Positions 33,315 to 43,119 are shown, counted from the first letter of the stretch. The stretch is 45,373 bases of DNA from Clostridia bacterium (GCA_016929655.1 JAFGIJ010000086.1:1-45373), one strand, 5' to 3'. Program-made: numbers and translations. The notes: generated from the sequence alone by a model not told the origin.

Positions 33315-34564
33315 CTGAAAAAAGAAGTATAGTAATCATCGGTGCCGGACCGGCAGGTCTGGCGGCAGCGGTAAGGGCAAGAAAATCAGGAATAAAGGAC
33401 ATTCTTCTGCTGGAAAGGGATTATCAGCTTGGTGGAATTCTTAAGCAGTGTATTCACAATGGATTTGGACTCCATGTATTCAAGGAAGAACTTACGGGTC
33501 CGGAATTTGCATTAAGATACATAAGAAAGATACATGAGCTTGGGATTGAATATAAACTTGGTACAATGGTTATCTCCATTGATGAAAATAAAAACATTAC
33601 AACTGTAAATGAACAGGATGGACTGCGTATATATAAAGCTGAGGCGATAATACTTGCAATGGGGTGCCGGGAAAGACCCAGGGGTGCCCTCAGGATTCCC
33701 GGTACAAATCCAAGTGGAATCTTTTCTGCAGGAACCGCCCAGCGTTTTGTGAATATTGAGGGAATGAAACCGGGTAAAACCGCTGTTATTCTTGGCTCGG
33801 GGGATATAGGTCTTATAATGGCAAGAAGGATGACGCTTGAAGGCATGAAGGTCAAAGCTGTGTGCGAAATTATGCCGCATCCCGGTGGCCTTACAAGGAA
33901 TATTGTGCAGTGTCTGGAGGATTTTGATATTCCGCTGAAATTGTCACATACCGTAACACAGATTCATGGTAAAACCCGGCTTGAAGGCGTTACAGTAACA
34001 AAGGTTGATGAAAATTACAAACCTATTGAAGGTACGGACCAATTTATAAAGTGTGACACATTGTTGCTTTCCGTTGGACTGATTCCTGAGAATGAGCTTT
34101 CTGAAGAAGCGGGGGTATTACTTGATCCTTCCACCAAAGGGGCCGTTGTCAACCAATATCTTGAAACATCGGTTGATGGGATATATGCATGTGGAAATGT
34201 ACTTCATGTACATGACCTGGTGGACTATGTTGCACTGGAAGCAGAACGTGCAGCTGATTCTGCTGTTAAAAGAATCAAGGGAACGAATCCCCAAAAGAGA
34301 AAAAGAATGACAGTTACAACCGGTGAGGGAATCAGATATACGGTTCCACAAATTATTGACAGGGATGAAAAAGACAAAAAAATTAAAATATATTTCAGAT
34401 CAAAGGCAATCCTGAAGACAGTTAGAGTTAATGCTGTATGCAAGGGAAAAACAATTTATAGCAGGAAATTCAAGCAGTTGGTACCTGCTGAAATGGAGTA
34501 CATCAGGATTCCATCAGAGAAACTCAAAGGCAGGAATATAATTATCGAGGCGGTAAAAAAATGA
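33311..34564 (+). CDS. FAD/NAD-dependent oxidoreductase partner of the GlpA-like enzyme
   Basis: 417 residues, with two dinucleotide-binding motifs: IVIIGAGPAGLAAAVRARKS (FAD, N-terminus) and AVILGSGDIGLIMARRM (NAD, about 158-174), plus GIYACGNVLHVHDLVDYV near the C-terminus. It is of the type that often sits between a GlpA-like protein and a DUF1667 protein. It probably channels electrons from the substrate-oxidising subunit to NAD or another acceptor (inference). It overlaps both neighbours by 4 nt, so the three are translationally coupled. Confidence 0.85.
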   Translation: MTEKRSIVIIGAGPAGLAAAVRARKSGIKDILLLERDYQLGGILKQCIHNGFGLHVFKEELTGPEFALRYIRKIHELGIEYKLGTMVISIDENKNITTVNEQDGLRIYKAEAIILAMGCRERPRGALRIPGTNPSGIFSAGTAQRFVNIEGMKPGKTAVILGSGDIGLIMARRMTLEGMKVKAVCEIMPHPGGLTRNIVQCLEDFDIPLKLSHTVTQIHGKTRLEGVTVTKVDENYKPIEGTDQFIKCDTLLLSVGLIPENELSEEAGVLLDPSTKGAVVNQYLETSVDGIYACGNVLHVHDLVDYVALEAERAADSAVKRIKGTNPQKRKRMTVTTGEGIRYTVPQIIDRDEKDKKIKIYFRSKAILKTVRVNAVCKGKTIYSRKFKQLVPAEMEYIRIPSEKLKGRNIIIEAVKK

Positions 34565-34932
34565 AACGAGAAATGGTTTGCATCAGGTGTCCGAAGGGAT
34601 GCAGGATGACAGTTGAATATGAGGGAACCAAGGTGCTCAATGTCAAGGGAAACAGTTGCAGCAAGGGACTGGCTTATGCCATCGATGAAATAACCAAGCC
34701 GGTCAGAATCGTAACCAGCACAGTCAAGGTAATAAACGGAGAACTCCCTGTTGTTCCGGTGAAAACCGACAAGGCAATACGACGGAATCTGATTTTTGAT
34801 GTTATGGAAAAAATCATTGAAGCAGAAGTTGTGGCTCCCATAAAAGAGGGACAGGTAATATTGGAGAATCCGGCTGATTGCGGAGCTGATGTTGTTGCTA
34901 CATTGGAACTAAGAAAGGTTACAAATGATTGA
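34561..34932 (+). CDS. DUF1667 protein, third subunit of the oxidoreductase unit
   Basis: 123 residues. The N-terminal CIRCPKGCRM and the later NSCSKGLAYA supply a Cys-rich cluster, likely binding metal or an iron-sulfur centre, followed by PVRIVTSTVKV and LPVVPVKTDKAI. This is the DUF1667 pattern regularly found after GlpA-like and FAD oxidoreductase genes. It presumably replaces the membrane/iron-sulfur GlpC subunit (inference). It overlaps the following SDR by 8 nt. Confidence 0.82.
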   Translation: MKREMVCIRCPKGCRMTVEYEGTKVLNVKGNSCSKGLAYAIDEITKPVRIVTSTVKVINGELPVVPVKTDKAIRRNLIFDVMEKIIEAEVVAPIKEGQVILENPADCGADVVATLELRKVTND

Positions 34933-35644
34933 TTTGAAAGAACTCAGGATACTTATTACGGGAGCAAGCCGGGGGATAGGACTTGCCATTGCCAGAAGGC
35001 TTTCGCAGGAAGGTGCGACACTGTGTCTTGGTGCCAGTTCACCGGATAGCTTCAACGAAATTAAGCATGAATTCAAGGAAAGCAGAACTTTTTATGTAAG
35101 CGGTAATCTTCTAAAGAAAAAACCTCCTTTGAAAATGGTCAGAGAAGCTGCTGCATTGATGGGTGGAATTGATGTTGTGATAAATAATGCGGGAATCGCC
35201 TTTGCAAAACCGGTGGAAGAGACCAGTGCTGAAGATTGGGACAATGTTATGAAGCTTAATGCCAGGGCACCTTTTCTAGTCTGCAGGGAGAGTTTGAAAT
35301 ATTTGAAAGATTCTAAATGTGCAACGATTATCAATGTTTCTTCCGTAGTGGGAGTAAAAGGATATGAGAATCAGTCGGCTTATTCCGCTTCAAAGCATGC
35401 TCTTATGGGTTTTACCAGTGCAATGGCGAAGGAATTCCAGAAATATAATATAAGGGTCCATACAATTGCACCCGGTGGAGTAGCGACGGAAATGGTTTTA
35501 GGAACAAGACCCGATTTGGATGCTTCCGTATTGATTGAACCAGAAGAAATTGCAGATATTGTGTGGTTCCTGCTGACAAGGCGCGGTAATGCTGTTGTTG
35601 AAGAAATTAATATAAGAAGAAACGCAAACACTCCATTCAAATAA
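34925..35644 (+). CDS. Short-chain dehydrogenase/reductase
   Basis: 239 residues. Rossmann motif TGASRGIGLAIA, NNAG at about 88-91, catalytic Ser in INVSSVVG and YSASKHA (Tyr/Lys), and APGGVATEM. The family includes 3-oxoacyl-ACP reductases and sugar or polyol dehydrogenases; the C-terminus lacks the usual TGQ..VDGG ending, reading instead GNAVVEEINIRR. The overlap with the DUF1667 gene puts it in the oxidoreductase operon, so it may act on the product of that enzyme (inference). Confidence 0.85.
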   Translation: MIDLKELRILITGASRGIGLAIARRLSQEGATLCLGASSPDSFNEIKHEFKESRTFYVSGNLLKKKPPLKMVREAAALMGGIDVVINNAGIAFAKPVEETSAEDWDNVMKLNARAPFLVCRESLKYLKDSKCATIINVSSVVGVKGYENQSAYSASKHALMGFTSAMAKEFQKYNIRVHTIAPGGVATEMVLGTRPDLDASVLIEPEEIADIVWFLLTRRGNAVVEEINIRRNANTPFK

Positions 35645-35657
35645 CTAATATTTTTAC

Positions 35658-35711
35658 AAACACCTCTCTGGTAAATTGAAAAAAATTTATAAAACACCTC
35701 TCGGGTAAATT
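35658..35711. repeat. Two direct 20-bp repeats
   Basis: AAACACCTCTCTGGTAAATT (35658-35677) and AAACACCTCTCGGGTAAATT (35692-35711) differ by one base and lie 34 bp apart. A third partial copy, CGGGTAAAT, is at 35731-35739 inside the hairpin that follows. Confidence 0.7.
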
Positions 35712-35730
35712 AGCGAAAAGCAATAAAAGT

Positions 35731-35759
35731 CGGGTAAATACCTCAGAGGGGTTTACTCG
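35731..35759 (-). terminator. Hairpin at the end of the MFS gene
   Basis: The arms around GGTAAA/CCT and AGG/TTTAC form an imperfect stem with internal mismatches that spans the MFS stop codon. On the minus strand it is followed by GACTTTTATTG. It would serve as terminator of the MFS gene. Confidence 0.5.
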
Positions 35760-36984
35760 ATTTCATGTATAAAAGGCAGATCATTACACCGAGGGGAAAG
35801 AGTGCGCTGAATAAAAGACCGGTTCTCATACCGACTTGCTCGGCATTGAGACCAAGTCGGTATGCAATGTCGGCTATAAAAGAAACTTTAACGGCATTAT
35901 CGGCAATTACTCCCATTGCCCATGGTCCTACGGAAGCACCAATATCTCCGCCGGCAGCTAGAAAGGCAAAGAGCCAGGTGCCTGCAAAGGGGAACCGTTC
36001 GGCTGACAAAACCAGGATACCAGGCCACAAAAGACTTACAGCCAATCCGCTGATTGCGCATGCTAACAAAGACAAAATATCATACGGAGAAAGGGCAACT
36101 ATCAGGTAGCATAAAAACGCAGCTATAGTACCTGTAATCATTAGCGTGTAAAGACTTAAGTGCTTACCGTATTTACCATGCAGAAGTCTGCCTATTCCGA
36201 GCATCAGGGCAAACATAGCCATTCCACTGATATCCCCCAATGCTTTCGGTATATACATAACTTTTTCCATGAATGCGGAAGACCACTGACTGATGACAAG
36301 TTCAGATGCACCTCCAAAAGCTATTGCGAATACTGCAGCAATGAAAAATCTGTTTTTGATATGTTTCAGGATTCCTTCCCTGTGCTCTTCAGGAACAGCA
36401 GGCCCGAATGGAACTCTGGAAAACAGAAGAGCATTTAAAGCGGGTGGAACAGCCCAGAGAATCATAATGAAAGGCCATGACTGTCTTCCGAATATAAAAA
36501 GGAATAGTGTGGTTAATATTATTACTCCCATCTGGCCCCAGGCATAAAATGAATGAACCAGAGACATGGATGCTGATTTACTTTCAGAAGGAATTGCATT
36601 TACTGTAGGACTTAGCAGGAGCTCAAGAAGGCCGCCTCCTGATGAAAACAAAAAGGTTCCCATAATGAATCCAACATATGGATTTTTCATAAACAAAGGA
36701 GATATTGCAAAGAAAATAAATCCGGCAGCGACAAAAATGTGTGCGATTGTGAGAAAGGGTCTGTAACCATGCCGGTCAACTGTATGACTGAATAAAATAT
36801 CCACTGTAACCTGGGTTATGAAATTAATCAGTACCAGTAAGCCCAGCTGGCCAAAACTCAGGGAAAACTGTTCCCTCAGGGGTATGAATAATACAGGAGT
36901 AAGGTTAATTACAGTTGCCTGTACAAGAAACCCCAGATAGCATGCCTTCATTGTTACTTTATAAGTTAAGTTTGTTTTTGTCAT
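35743..36984 (-). CDS. Major facilitator superfamily transporter
   Basis: 413 residues with about 12 hydrophobic segments, the usual MFS count and size. A cytosolic-loop pattern DRHGYRPFL after the second helix corresponds to the MFS loop 2-3 signature. Similar proteins include sugar/H+ symporters of the FucP/YfkF kind, but the substrate cannot be told. The start has GGAG immediately before it with tight spacing and an extended -10 (TGATATAAT) about 10 nt upstream. It is divergent from the YesN regulator gene. Confidence 0.85.
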   Translation of the reverse strand: MTKTNLTYKVTMKACYLGFLVQATVINLTPVLFIPLREQFSLSFGQLGLLVLINFITQVTVDILFSHTVDRHGYRPFLTIAHIFVAAGFIFFAISPLFMKNPYVGFIMGTFLFSSGGGLLELLLSPTVNAIPSESKSASMSLVHSFYAWGQMGVIILTTLFLFIFGRQSWPFIMILWAVPPALNALLFSRVPFGPAVPEEHREGILKHIKNRFFIAAVFAIAFGGASELVISQWSSAFMEKVMYIPKALGDISGMAMFALMLGIGRLLHGKYGKHLSLYTLMITGTIAAFLCYLIVALSPYDILSLLACAISGLAVSLLWPGILVLSAERFPFAGTWLFAFLAAGGDIGASVGPWAMGVIADNAVKVSFIADIAYRLGLNAEQVGMRTGLLFSALFPLGVMICLLYMKSSKPL

Positions 36985-37111
36985 ACTCCAGCCGATTATA
37001 TCACAACAACAGAAAATTTCATGTAACTTGTCAACTTCGATGTATACAAGTAAACTGATTATAGGTTACCAACTTTGTAAAGCATCAAAACTTCGATATG
37101 AGGAATTTAAT

Positions 37112-38746
37112 ATGTTCAAGGTCCTATTGGTGGATGATGAAGAAGAAGTAAGAAGTGGTATCAAGGACAGGATAGACTGGAATCAGTTCAATCTGGTTGC
37201 TTGCGGTGAAGCTGAAAACGGTCGCGAAGCCCTTGAGTTCTTCGATGAAGTTATACCTGATATAGTAATAACTGATATCAATATGCCTTTCATGGACGGC
37301 CTTGAATTGGCCGAGAAAATAAAGGAAGGATTTCCTACTGTAAAAGTTGTTATCCTCACAGGATTCGACGATTTTAAGTTTGCACAAACAGCCATAAAAC
37401 ATGGTGTCAGAGATTATATTTTAAAGCCGGTTCTGCCTGCTGATATTAACGCGTTGCTTGAAAAATTGAACAACCAGCTTCTTGAAGAAATCAATGAAAA
37501 GGAAGATGTTGAGAAACTGAGAAAATATTTCAGTGAAAGCCTTCCGGTAATCAGGGAAAATTTTCTTATGTCACTGATACTGGGTAAATCAATAATTGAT
37601 GATATGGACTTAATCAACGAGTCTGATGTTGCCCTCGATGGCAAATGGTTTACTTCTGCAATTTGCAAAATAGATTCCGAAAGTATAAGCGGAATGAATC
37701 TTTCCGGAGAAGAGGTCAGGTTCAAGCGCTTTTCAATTTTCAACATAATAAACGAAGTCCTTGAAAAACATGGAAGCGGTGAAGCATTCATGTATGATGA
37801 TGGTATAGTTATAATTCTTCCGTCAAACAGCAGCAGCAGGCCAGCAGCAAGAAACCAGATGATAGACAGGCTGGATGAAATGAGGAGGTCCGTAGAAAGA
37901 TTCACTGACCTGACCGTTTCAATAGGAATGGGTAGAATTGTACAACAACTCAATCAGATAAGGGAATCATATCTTTCGGCAGTAACCGCGAGAAAGTATA
38001 AAACCATCCTCTCCGGGAACAAAGTCATATTCGTCGAGGACCTGGAACCCGGTATTGGTGGGTTTTTTCATCTTGACGAAAAAAATGAAGACCATCTTGT
38101 ATCAAGCATTAAATTTGGTGATGAATCCAAAGTAAGGGAGGCCGTTGACTGCCTTTTCGGAGACTTTGTCAAACAGCAGGTATCAATGCAGGAATGCCAG
38201 CTGTACTTCACTGAAGTGGTTTCAACTTTGATGAAACTGGCCAGGTTATTCAAGATTGATCTTGTTGATATATTCCCCGGGGGTTCGGGAATGTTCATGG
38301 AATTCGACAGGTTCAATTCAATAGATCAGGCAAGGGACTGGGTATTTGATTTTAGCTTTAATCTGATGAAGTCCATAAAAGAACAGAGGCAGGATGCTTC
38401 ACAGATTTTATACGAGAAAGCGGTGGACTATATCAATGAAAATTACAGTGATGCCGAAATGAATGTCCAAAAGCTCTCAAATCATCTTTTCATAAGCCCA
38501 AGTTATATGAATCTAATTTTTAAGAGAAAGTCCGGGGACACATTTTTGAAGAATCTAACTGCGGTAAGATTCGAAAAAGCCAGAGAACTCCTGAATGATA
38601 AAAGCATCAAGATTGCAGAGGTTGCTGAGAGAGTAGGGTATCCTGATGTGAGCTATTTCAGTTATTTCTTTAAGAAAAAAACCGGTATATCACCAAGGGA
38701 ATACAGAAAATCACTGGAAGAAGAGGCAGTATGGGAAAAAGGATAA
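37112..38746 (+). CDS. YesN-type AraC response regulator
   Basis: 544 residues from the ATG with GAGGA 7 nt upstream; the open frame starts at 37028 but without a site. The receiver domain (1-120) has the acidic pair DDEEE, the phospho-Asp in PDIVITDINMP and the Lys of DYILKPV. A long middle region (about 140-420) is followed by two AraC helix-turn-helices (about 440-535: VQKLSNHLFISPSYMNLIF, IKIAEVAERVGYPDVSYF). Phosphorylated by the kinase encoded next, it probably activates the sugar transporter genes downstream. Confidence 0.92.
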   Translation: MFKVLLVDDEEEVRSGIKDRIDWNQFNLVACGEAENGREALEFFDEVIPDIVITDINMPFMDGLELAEKIKEGFPTVKVVILTGFDDFKFAQTAIKHGVRDYILKPVLPADINALLEKLNNQLLEEINEKEDVEKLRKYFSESLPVIRENFLMSLILGKSIIDDMDLINESDVALDGKWFTSAICKIDSESISGMNLSGEEVRFKRFSIFNIINEVLEKHGSGEAFMYDDGIVIILPSNSSSRPAARNQMIDRLDEMRRSVERFTDLTVSIGMGRIVQQLNQIRESYLSAVTARKYKTILSGNKVIFVEDLEPGIGGFFHLDEKNEDHLVSSIKFGDESKVREAVDCLFGDFVKQQVSMQECQLYFTEVVSTLMKLARLFKIDLVDIFPGGSGMFMEFDRFNSIDQARDWVFDFSFNLMKSIKEQRQDASQILYEKAVDYINENYSDAEMNVQKLSNHLFISPSYMNLIFKRKSGDTFLKNLTAVRFEKARELLNDKSIKIAEVAERVGYPDVSYFSYFFKKKTGISPREYRKSLEEEAVWEKG

Positions 38747-40512
38747 AAAACAATAAGACCCTGCAGTCAATCAGTCGTATTTTCAGATTCGGAAGCATTC
38801 AGTCTGTAATTACACTGTCGTTTGCATCGATATCCATGATAGCGATGTTGTTGATAGGAATAGTTTTTTATAGCTCATTTTCTGAAAATGCCCGGAACAA
38901 TGCTACAGGAAGCACTACCCAAATAATGAATCAGACAAGACTTAACCTTGAATATTATCTTGATTCCATGATTGAGATATCCAATACAATAGAACACAAC
39001 ATGGATAGTTTTACCTCCGGTAGTATAGAGAGGCTTGAAGATATCCTCAGCCTGACACTTGATATCAGGGAAGATATAGAATCAATTACCCTGTATGCAG
39101 ATACCGGGTCCATTCTTATGTCAGTGCCTGATTTAAAATTTGATACCAATATGGTGCCATATGATCAGGATTGGTTTATATTTGCAGCAGCCAATCCCTT
39201 TGAATATATTTTCAGTACACCTCATGTTCAAAGGATATATCAGGACATCAGACCATGGGTTGTAACCCTCAGCAGAGGAGTGGTGCTGGACTTTCCTGAG
39301 GGCAGAAGAAATTATATTTCGACAGTTGATATGAATTTCAGTCGAATTGAAGAGGTCTGCAGCCAGGTTGCACTCGGACATAGGGGATATATATATGTAA
39401 TTGATGGCAACGGTAAAATAATATACCATCCGCAGCAGCAGCTTATATATGCAGGATTGAGGGATGAGGATATACAAAAGGCACTTTCAAGTGAGACCGG
39501 TTCATATTCTGAAAAAATCAACGGTGAAGAAATCAGCACGGTAATAATGGATGTGGGTACATCCGGATGGAAAATGGTCGGTGTCAGCTATGTTGACGAG
39601 ATAGTCAGGAATAGAAGAAACTTCAACAATCTTATTGTTGTAATTTTACTGGTGGGGCTTGCATTCATTGTTCTTGCATCAGTTTTTATGTCATATAAAA
39701 TATCACAGCCTATTCTAAGGCTTGAGAATCAGATGAACAGGATTGAAAAAGGAGATTTCAACGTTGATAACCTTGAGGTCAGGGGTGAGGATGAAGTAAA
39801 GCAGCTTACCCGCTCATTCAATCTGATGATTGAAAGAATAAGGGGCCTGATGTCCCAGATAATATCTGAGCAGGAAGCAAAGAGAAAGAATGAACTCAAG
39901 GCACTCCAGGCTCAGATAAATCCACATTTCCTGTATAATACTTTGGACTCAATAATCTGGATGAACGAAAACAAGAACCATGAAGGGGTATCTGCCATGA
40001 CTGCAGCTCTTGCCAAATTGTTCAGGATAAGCATCAGCAAAGGAAATGAAATCATATTGGTAAGTGAAGAAATTGAACATGCCATAAGCTATCTTACTAT
40101 TCAGAAGATGAGATATAAGAACAAATTTGTTTATACCATTGATATGCCTGAGGAACTAAGCGGATTTTCGACATTGAAATTGTTGCTTCAGCCAATCATA
40201 GAAAATGCGATATATCATGGAATCAATAACATACCAGATGAGGGTAAAATAGACATTTCAGTCAGCAGGGAGGAAGATGCCCTGGTGTATAAGGTGTGCG
40301 ACAATGGTTATGGAATAACCTCTGATAAACTTAAGAATATATTCATGAAGGAATCTACTAGCAGGCATTCGTCTGGGGTGGGTTTGAAAAATGTAAATGA
40401 AAGAATAAAACTCTATTATGGTCAGGATTATGGAATAGAGATTGACAGTGAACCTGAAGTCGGAACAACTGTATATATCAAAATACCGGTTACGGAGGGA
40501 AATAATGAATAA
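38731..40512 (+). CDS. YesM-type sensor histidine kinase
   Basis: 593 residues. TM1 (about 22-46) and TM2 (about 297-320) frame a 250-residue extracytoplasmic sensor of the Cache type. A HAMP linker follows, then the His_kinase motif QAQINPHFLYNTLDSI with the phospho-His, and an HATPase_c domain (LLQPIIENAIYHGI, DNGYG, GVGLKNVNERI). It overlaps the regulator gene by 16 nt and the binding-protein gene by 8 nt. Signal is probably a sugar, likely presented by the adjacent lipoprotein (inference). Confidence 0.93.
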   Translation: MGKRIKNNKTLQSISRIFRFGSIQSVITLSFASISMIAMLLIGIVFYSSFSENARNNATGSTTQIMNQTRLNLEYYLDSMIEISNTIEHNMDSFTSGSIERLEDILSLTLDIREDIESITLYADTGSILMSVPDLKFDTNMVPYDQDWFIFAAANPFEYIFSTPHVQRIYQDIRPWVVTLSRGVVLDFPEGRRNYISTVDMNFSRIEEVCSQVALGHRGYIYVIDGNGKIIYHPQQQLIYAGLRDEDIQKALSSETGSYSEKINGEEISTVIMDVGTSGWKMVGVSYVDEIVRNRRNFNNLIVVILLVGLAFIVLASVFMSYKISQPILRLENQMNRIEKGDFNVDNLEVRGEDEVKQLTRSFNLMIERIRGLMSQIISEQEAKRKNELKALQAQINPHFLYNTLDSIIWMNENKNHEGVSAMTAALAKLFRISISKGNEIILVSEEIEHAISYLTIQKMRYKNKFVYTIDMPEELSGFSTLKLLLQPIIENAIYHGINNIPDEGKIDISVSREEDALVYKVCDNGYGITSDKLKNIFMKESTSRHSSGVGLKNVNERIKLYYGQDYGIEIDSEPEVGTTVYIKIPVTEGNNE

Positions 40513-41473
40513 ATGGATGAAAACATTGACAGCGGCTTTGATTCTGGCAGGTTTGCTGGTATCTTGTTCATCCTCATCTTCAGTAAAGTTAAATGAGGAC
40601 ATTAATATAAAAGTAATAGTAAAAAAACAGAATCATGATTTTTGGGCTGTGGTGGAACAAGGTGCTTATGCAGCTGAAAAGGAATTTGGAATAAATGTTG
40701 ATTATGTCGGACCGGCAAGTGAGGAAGATATTTCCGGCCAAATCAGGATGGTTGAGGTAGCAATAGAGGAAAAGGTAGATGCAATTGTACTTGCTGCAAT
40801 AGACTATAATCTCCTGGTGCCGGTTGCTGAAAAAGCCAGGGCTGCGGGAATACCTGTTGTAATAATAGATTCAAATATCAAATCAGATAAAATGAATGGA
40901 TTTGTCGGAACGGATAATGTGGATGCAGGTAAGGTTCTTGGGGAGTCCATGGTTGCTGTCCTGGGTACTGATATTGATATAGTAATTGTCAGTTTTGTCA
41001 AAGGTGCGGCATCTTCAAATGAAAGGGAAGAAGGTGTGATGAAAATTGTCAACCAACATGAAAACATCAATCTGATAGACACTCTGTATTGTAATTCCGA
41101 TGAAGACATAGCTAAAAGATTAACCAAAGAAATACTTGAGAAGCACCCTGAAGTAGATGCTTTTATCTGCCTGAATGCCTACGCAACAGTGGGAACAGCC
41201 CGTGGAGTTATTGAAAAGGGTATGGAAGGTGAAGTCAGCATTATAGGTTTCGACAGTACTCCTGAAGAAATATCCTATCTGGAAAAAGACATCATTGAGC
41301 TTGTGGTAGTCCAAAACCCATTCAGCATGGGATATCTGGGAGTCAAACATGCCCTGGATGCAATCAAGGGTATCCCCTTTCCCAGAAGTGTCAACACCGG
41401 TGCGGTGGTCATAACAAAAGAAAACATGTATGATCCTGAAAACCAAAAGTTAGTCTTTCCATTTGTAGATTAA
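40505..41473 (+). CDS. Sugar-binding lipoprotein (LacI-type periplasmic fold), probable sensor accessory
   Basis: 322 residues from the ATG with GGAGGG upstream. Lipobox LLVSC (Cys21) and Ser-rich linker, then a type-I binding protein: HDFWAVVEQGAYAAEKEFG, VDAIVLAAIDYN, ARAAGIPVVIIDSNI and NGFVGTDN. The fold binds pentoses or hexoses. It overlaps the kinase gene by 8 nt, and is separated from the transporter by a 147-nt gap, so it is likely part of the sensing unit instead of the transporter, which has its own binding protein. Confidence 0.88.
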   Translation: MNKWMKTLTAALILAGLLVSCSSSSSVKLNEDINIKVIVKKQNHDFWAVVEQGAYAAEKEFGINVDYVGPASEEDISGQIRMVEVAIEEKVDAIVLAAIDYNLLVPVAEKARAAGIPVVIIDSNIKSDKMNGFVGTDNVDAGKVLGESMVAVLGTDIDIVIVSFVKGAASSNEREEGVMKIVNQHENINLIDTLYCNSDEDIAKRLTKEILEKHPEVDAFICLNAYATVGTARGVIEKGMEGEVSIIGFDSTPEEISYLEKDIIELVVVQNPFSMGYLGVKHALDAIKGIPFPRSVNTGAVVITKENMYDPENQKLVFPFVD

Positions 41474-41620
41474 GCAAAAAGTAACTTAAACCCAAATATC
41501 AAGACAGTTCTTTTTTACTTGTGTTTGAATTCACAAAAACTCTGTGGTTTTTCAAATGTTAAATTTGTGGTGGAAACATTACACTTACAGAATCAGATAA
41601 TAAGCAATTGAGGTATTTTA

Positions 41621-43105
41621 ATGGAAAAAACACTCCTTGAAATGAAGGATATAGAGAAGCAATTTCCCGGAGTCCATGCCCTTAAAAAGTGTTATTTCGG
41701 TTTGAGAGAAGGCGAAATACATGCATTGGTTGGAGAAAACGGTGCCGGTAAATCGACTCTTATGAATATACTTACCGGTTGTATACCATTTGATTCCGGT
41801 GATATATTCCTAAGTGGTGAAAAGCAGAATTTCACTACCCCAAAGCAGGCTCAGGAAGCGGGAATTTCCATGGTTCACCAAGAACTGAACCTCATGGATA
41901 ATCTTACAGTAGCTCAGAATATATTTATCGGAAGAGAGAGCAAGGGGCTCTTTGTCAATGATGATTTGATTAATGAACGAGCAAAAAAACTATTCGAAAG
42001 ATTGAATTTTCATATAGATCCAAAGGAAAAAGTCGGAAAACTATCAGTCAGCCACCAACAGATAGTGGAAATAGCAAAGGCTATTTCGTATAATGCAAAA
42101 ATTATTGTTTTTGATGAACCTAGCGCAACTCTTACCAGCAAAGAAATAACACAGCTTTTTAAAATAATGAAGGAACTGAGGGAATCTGGAGTCAGTATGA
42201 TTTACATTTCCCACAGGATGGATGAAATAAAAAGAATTTCAGACAGAGTTACAGTTATGCGTGACGGTGAATATATTGGAACAAAAGACTCAAGTGTGGT
42301 TGAAATTGATGAAGTAATTCAAATGATGGTAGGCCGGGTTATTTATGAAGAGCATAAAAAGATTAGTTTGATAGAGAAAAATACACCTGTGGTATTAAAA
42401 GCAGATAATTACAAATCCATGGATGTCAAGAATGTGTCCTTTGAGCTTTACAAAGGGGAGATACTTGGATTTGCAGGACTAATAGGGGCAGGCAGAACTG
42501 AGCTTGCCAGGCTTATATTTGGAGCAGATCCCAAAGAGAGCGGCGACTTATATCTAAATGGAGAGAAAGTAGATATTTCCAGCCCATACAAAGCCGTTGT
42601 CCATGGACTGGGATATTTATCTGAAGATAGAAAAAGATATGGTGTTGTTCTAGGAATGAGCATAGCGAATAATATTGTTTTATCAAAGCTGAAAAATTAT
42701 ATATCAAGACTGTTTATAAATGAAAATAAGATAAAGAAAACCGCAGAAGAATATGTGGAGATGATTGACATAAGGACTCCAAGTACAAACCAATTGGTAA
42801 AGAGTCTTTCCGGGGGAAACCAACAAAAAGTAATAATTGCAAAATGGCTTTTGAATAACAGTGATGTACTGATATTTGATGAACCTACAAGAGGGATTGA
42901 TGTAGGTGCTAAAAGTGAAATTTATAAAATAATAAATGATTTGGCTGCAAAGGGAAAATCAATTATTTTAATTTCTTCAGAGCTCCCTGAAATCATAAGA
43001 ATGTGCGATAGGGTATTGGTTATGTATGAAGGTGAGCACACAGCTACGCTTATGGCTGATGATATAAATCAGAAAACAATAATGAAATATGCTACCAAGC
43101 AATAA
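41621..43105 (+). CDS. Sugar ABC transporter ATP-binding protein (double ATPase)
   Basis: 494 residues with two nucleotide-binding domains, as in MglA/RbsA/XylG. First: Walker A GENGAGKST, signature LSVSHQQIVEIAKA, Walker B IIVFDEPSATLT. Second: Walker A replaced by GLIGAGRTEL as is usual, signature LSGGNQQKVIIAKWL, Walker B VLIFDEPTRGIDVG. It drives uptake of a monosaccharide through the permease that follows. GAGGT precedes the ATG. The permease gene overlaps its stop. Confidence 0.93.
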   Translation: MEKTLLEMKDIEKQFPGVHALKKCYFGLREGEIHALVGENGAGKSTLMNILTGCIPFDSGDIFLSGEKQNFTTPKQAQEAGISMVHQELNLMDNLTVAQNIFIGRESKGLFVNDDLINERAKKLFERLNFHIDPKEKVGKLSVSHQQIVEIAKAISYNAKIIVFDEPSATLTSKEITQLFKIMKELRESGVSMIYISHRMDEIKRISDRVTVMRDGEYIGTKDSSVVEIDEVIQMMVGRVIYEEHKKISLIEKNTPVVLKADNYKSMDVKNVSFELYKGEILGFAGLIGAGRTELARLIFGADPKESGDLYLNGEKVDISSPYKAVVHGLGYLSEDRKRYGVVLGMSIANNIVLSKLKNYISRLFINENKIKKTAEEYVEMIDIRTPSTNQLVKSLSGGNQQKVIIAKWLLNNSDVLIFDEPTRGIDVGAKSEIYKIINDLAAKGKSIILISSELPEIIRMCDRVLVMYEGEHTATLMADDINQKTIMKYATKQ

Positions 43106-43119
43106 TGGAGGGGAATATT

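Noticed and set aside
35658-35711. Possible CRISPR array
   Set aside because: Only two full repeats with a 14-bp gap and no cas genes.
37033-37097. Repeated AACTTCGAT upstream of the YesN gene
   Set aside because: Nine-base copies 56 bp apart are within chance and have no defined relation to a promoter.
41519-41536. TTGTG-N8-CACAA inverted repeat with TGAATTCA centre before the sugar ATPase gene
   Set aside because: Could be an operator, but arms are short and no promoter could be aligned with it, so it is not listed as a feature.
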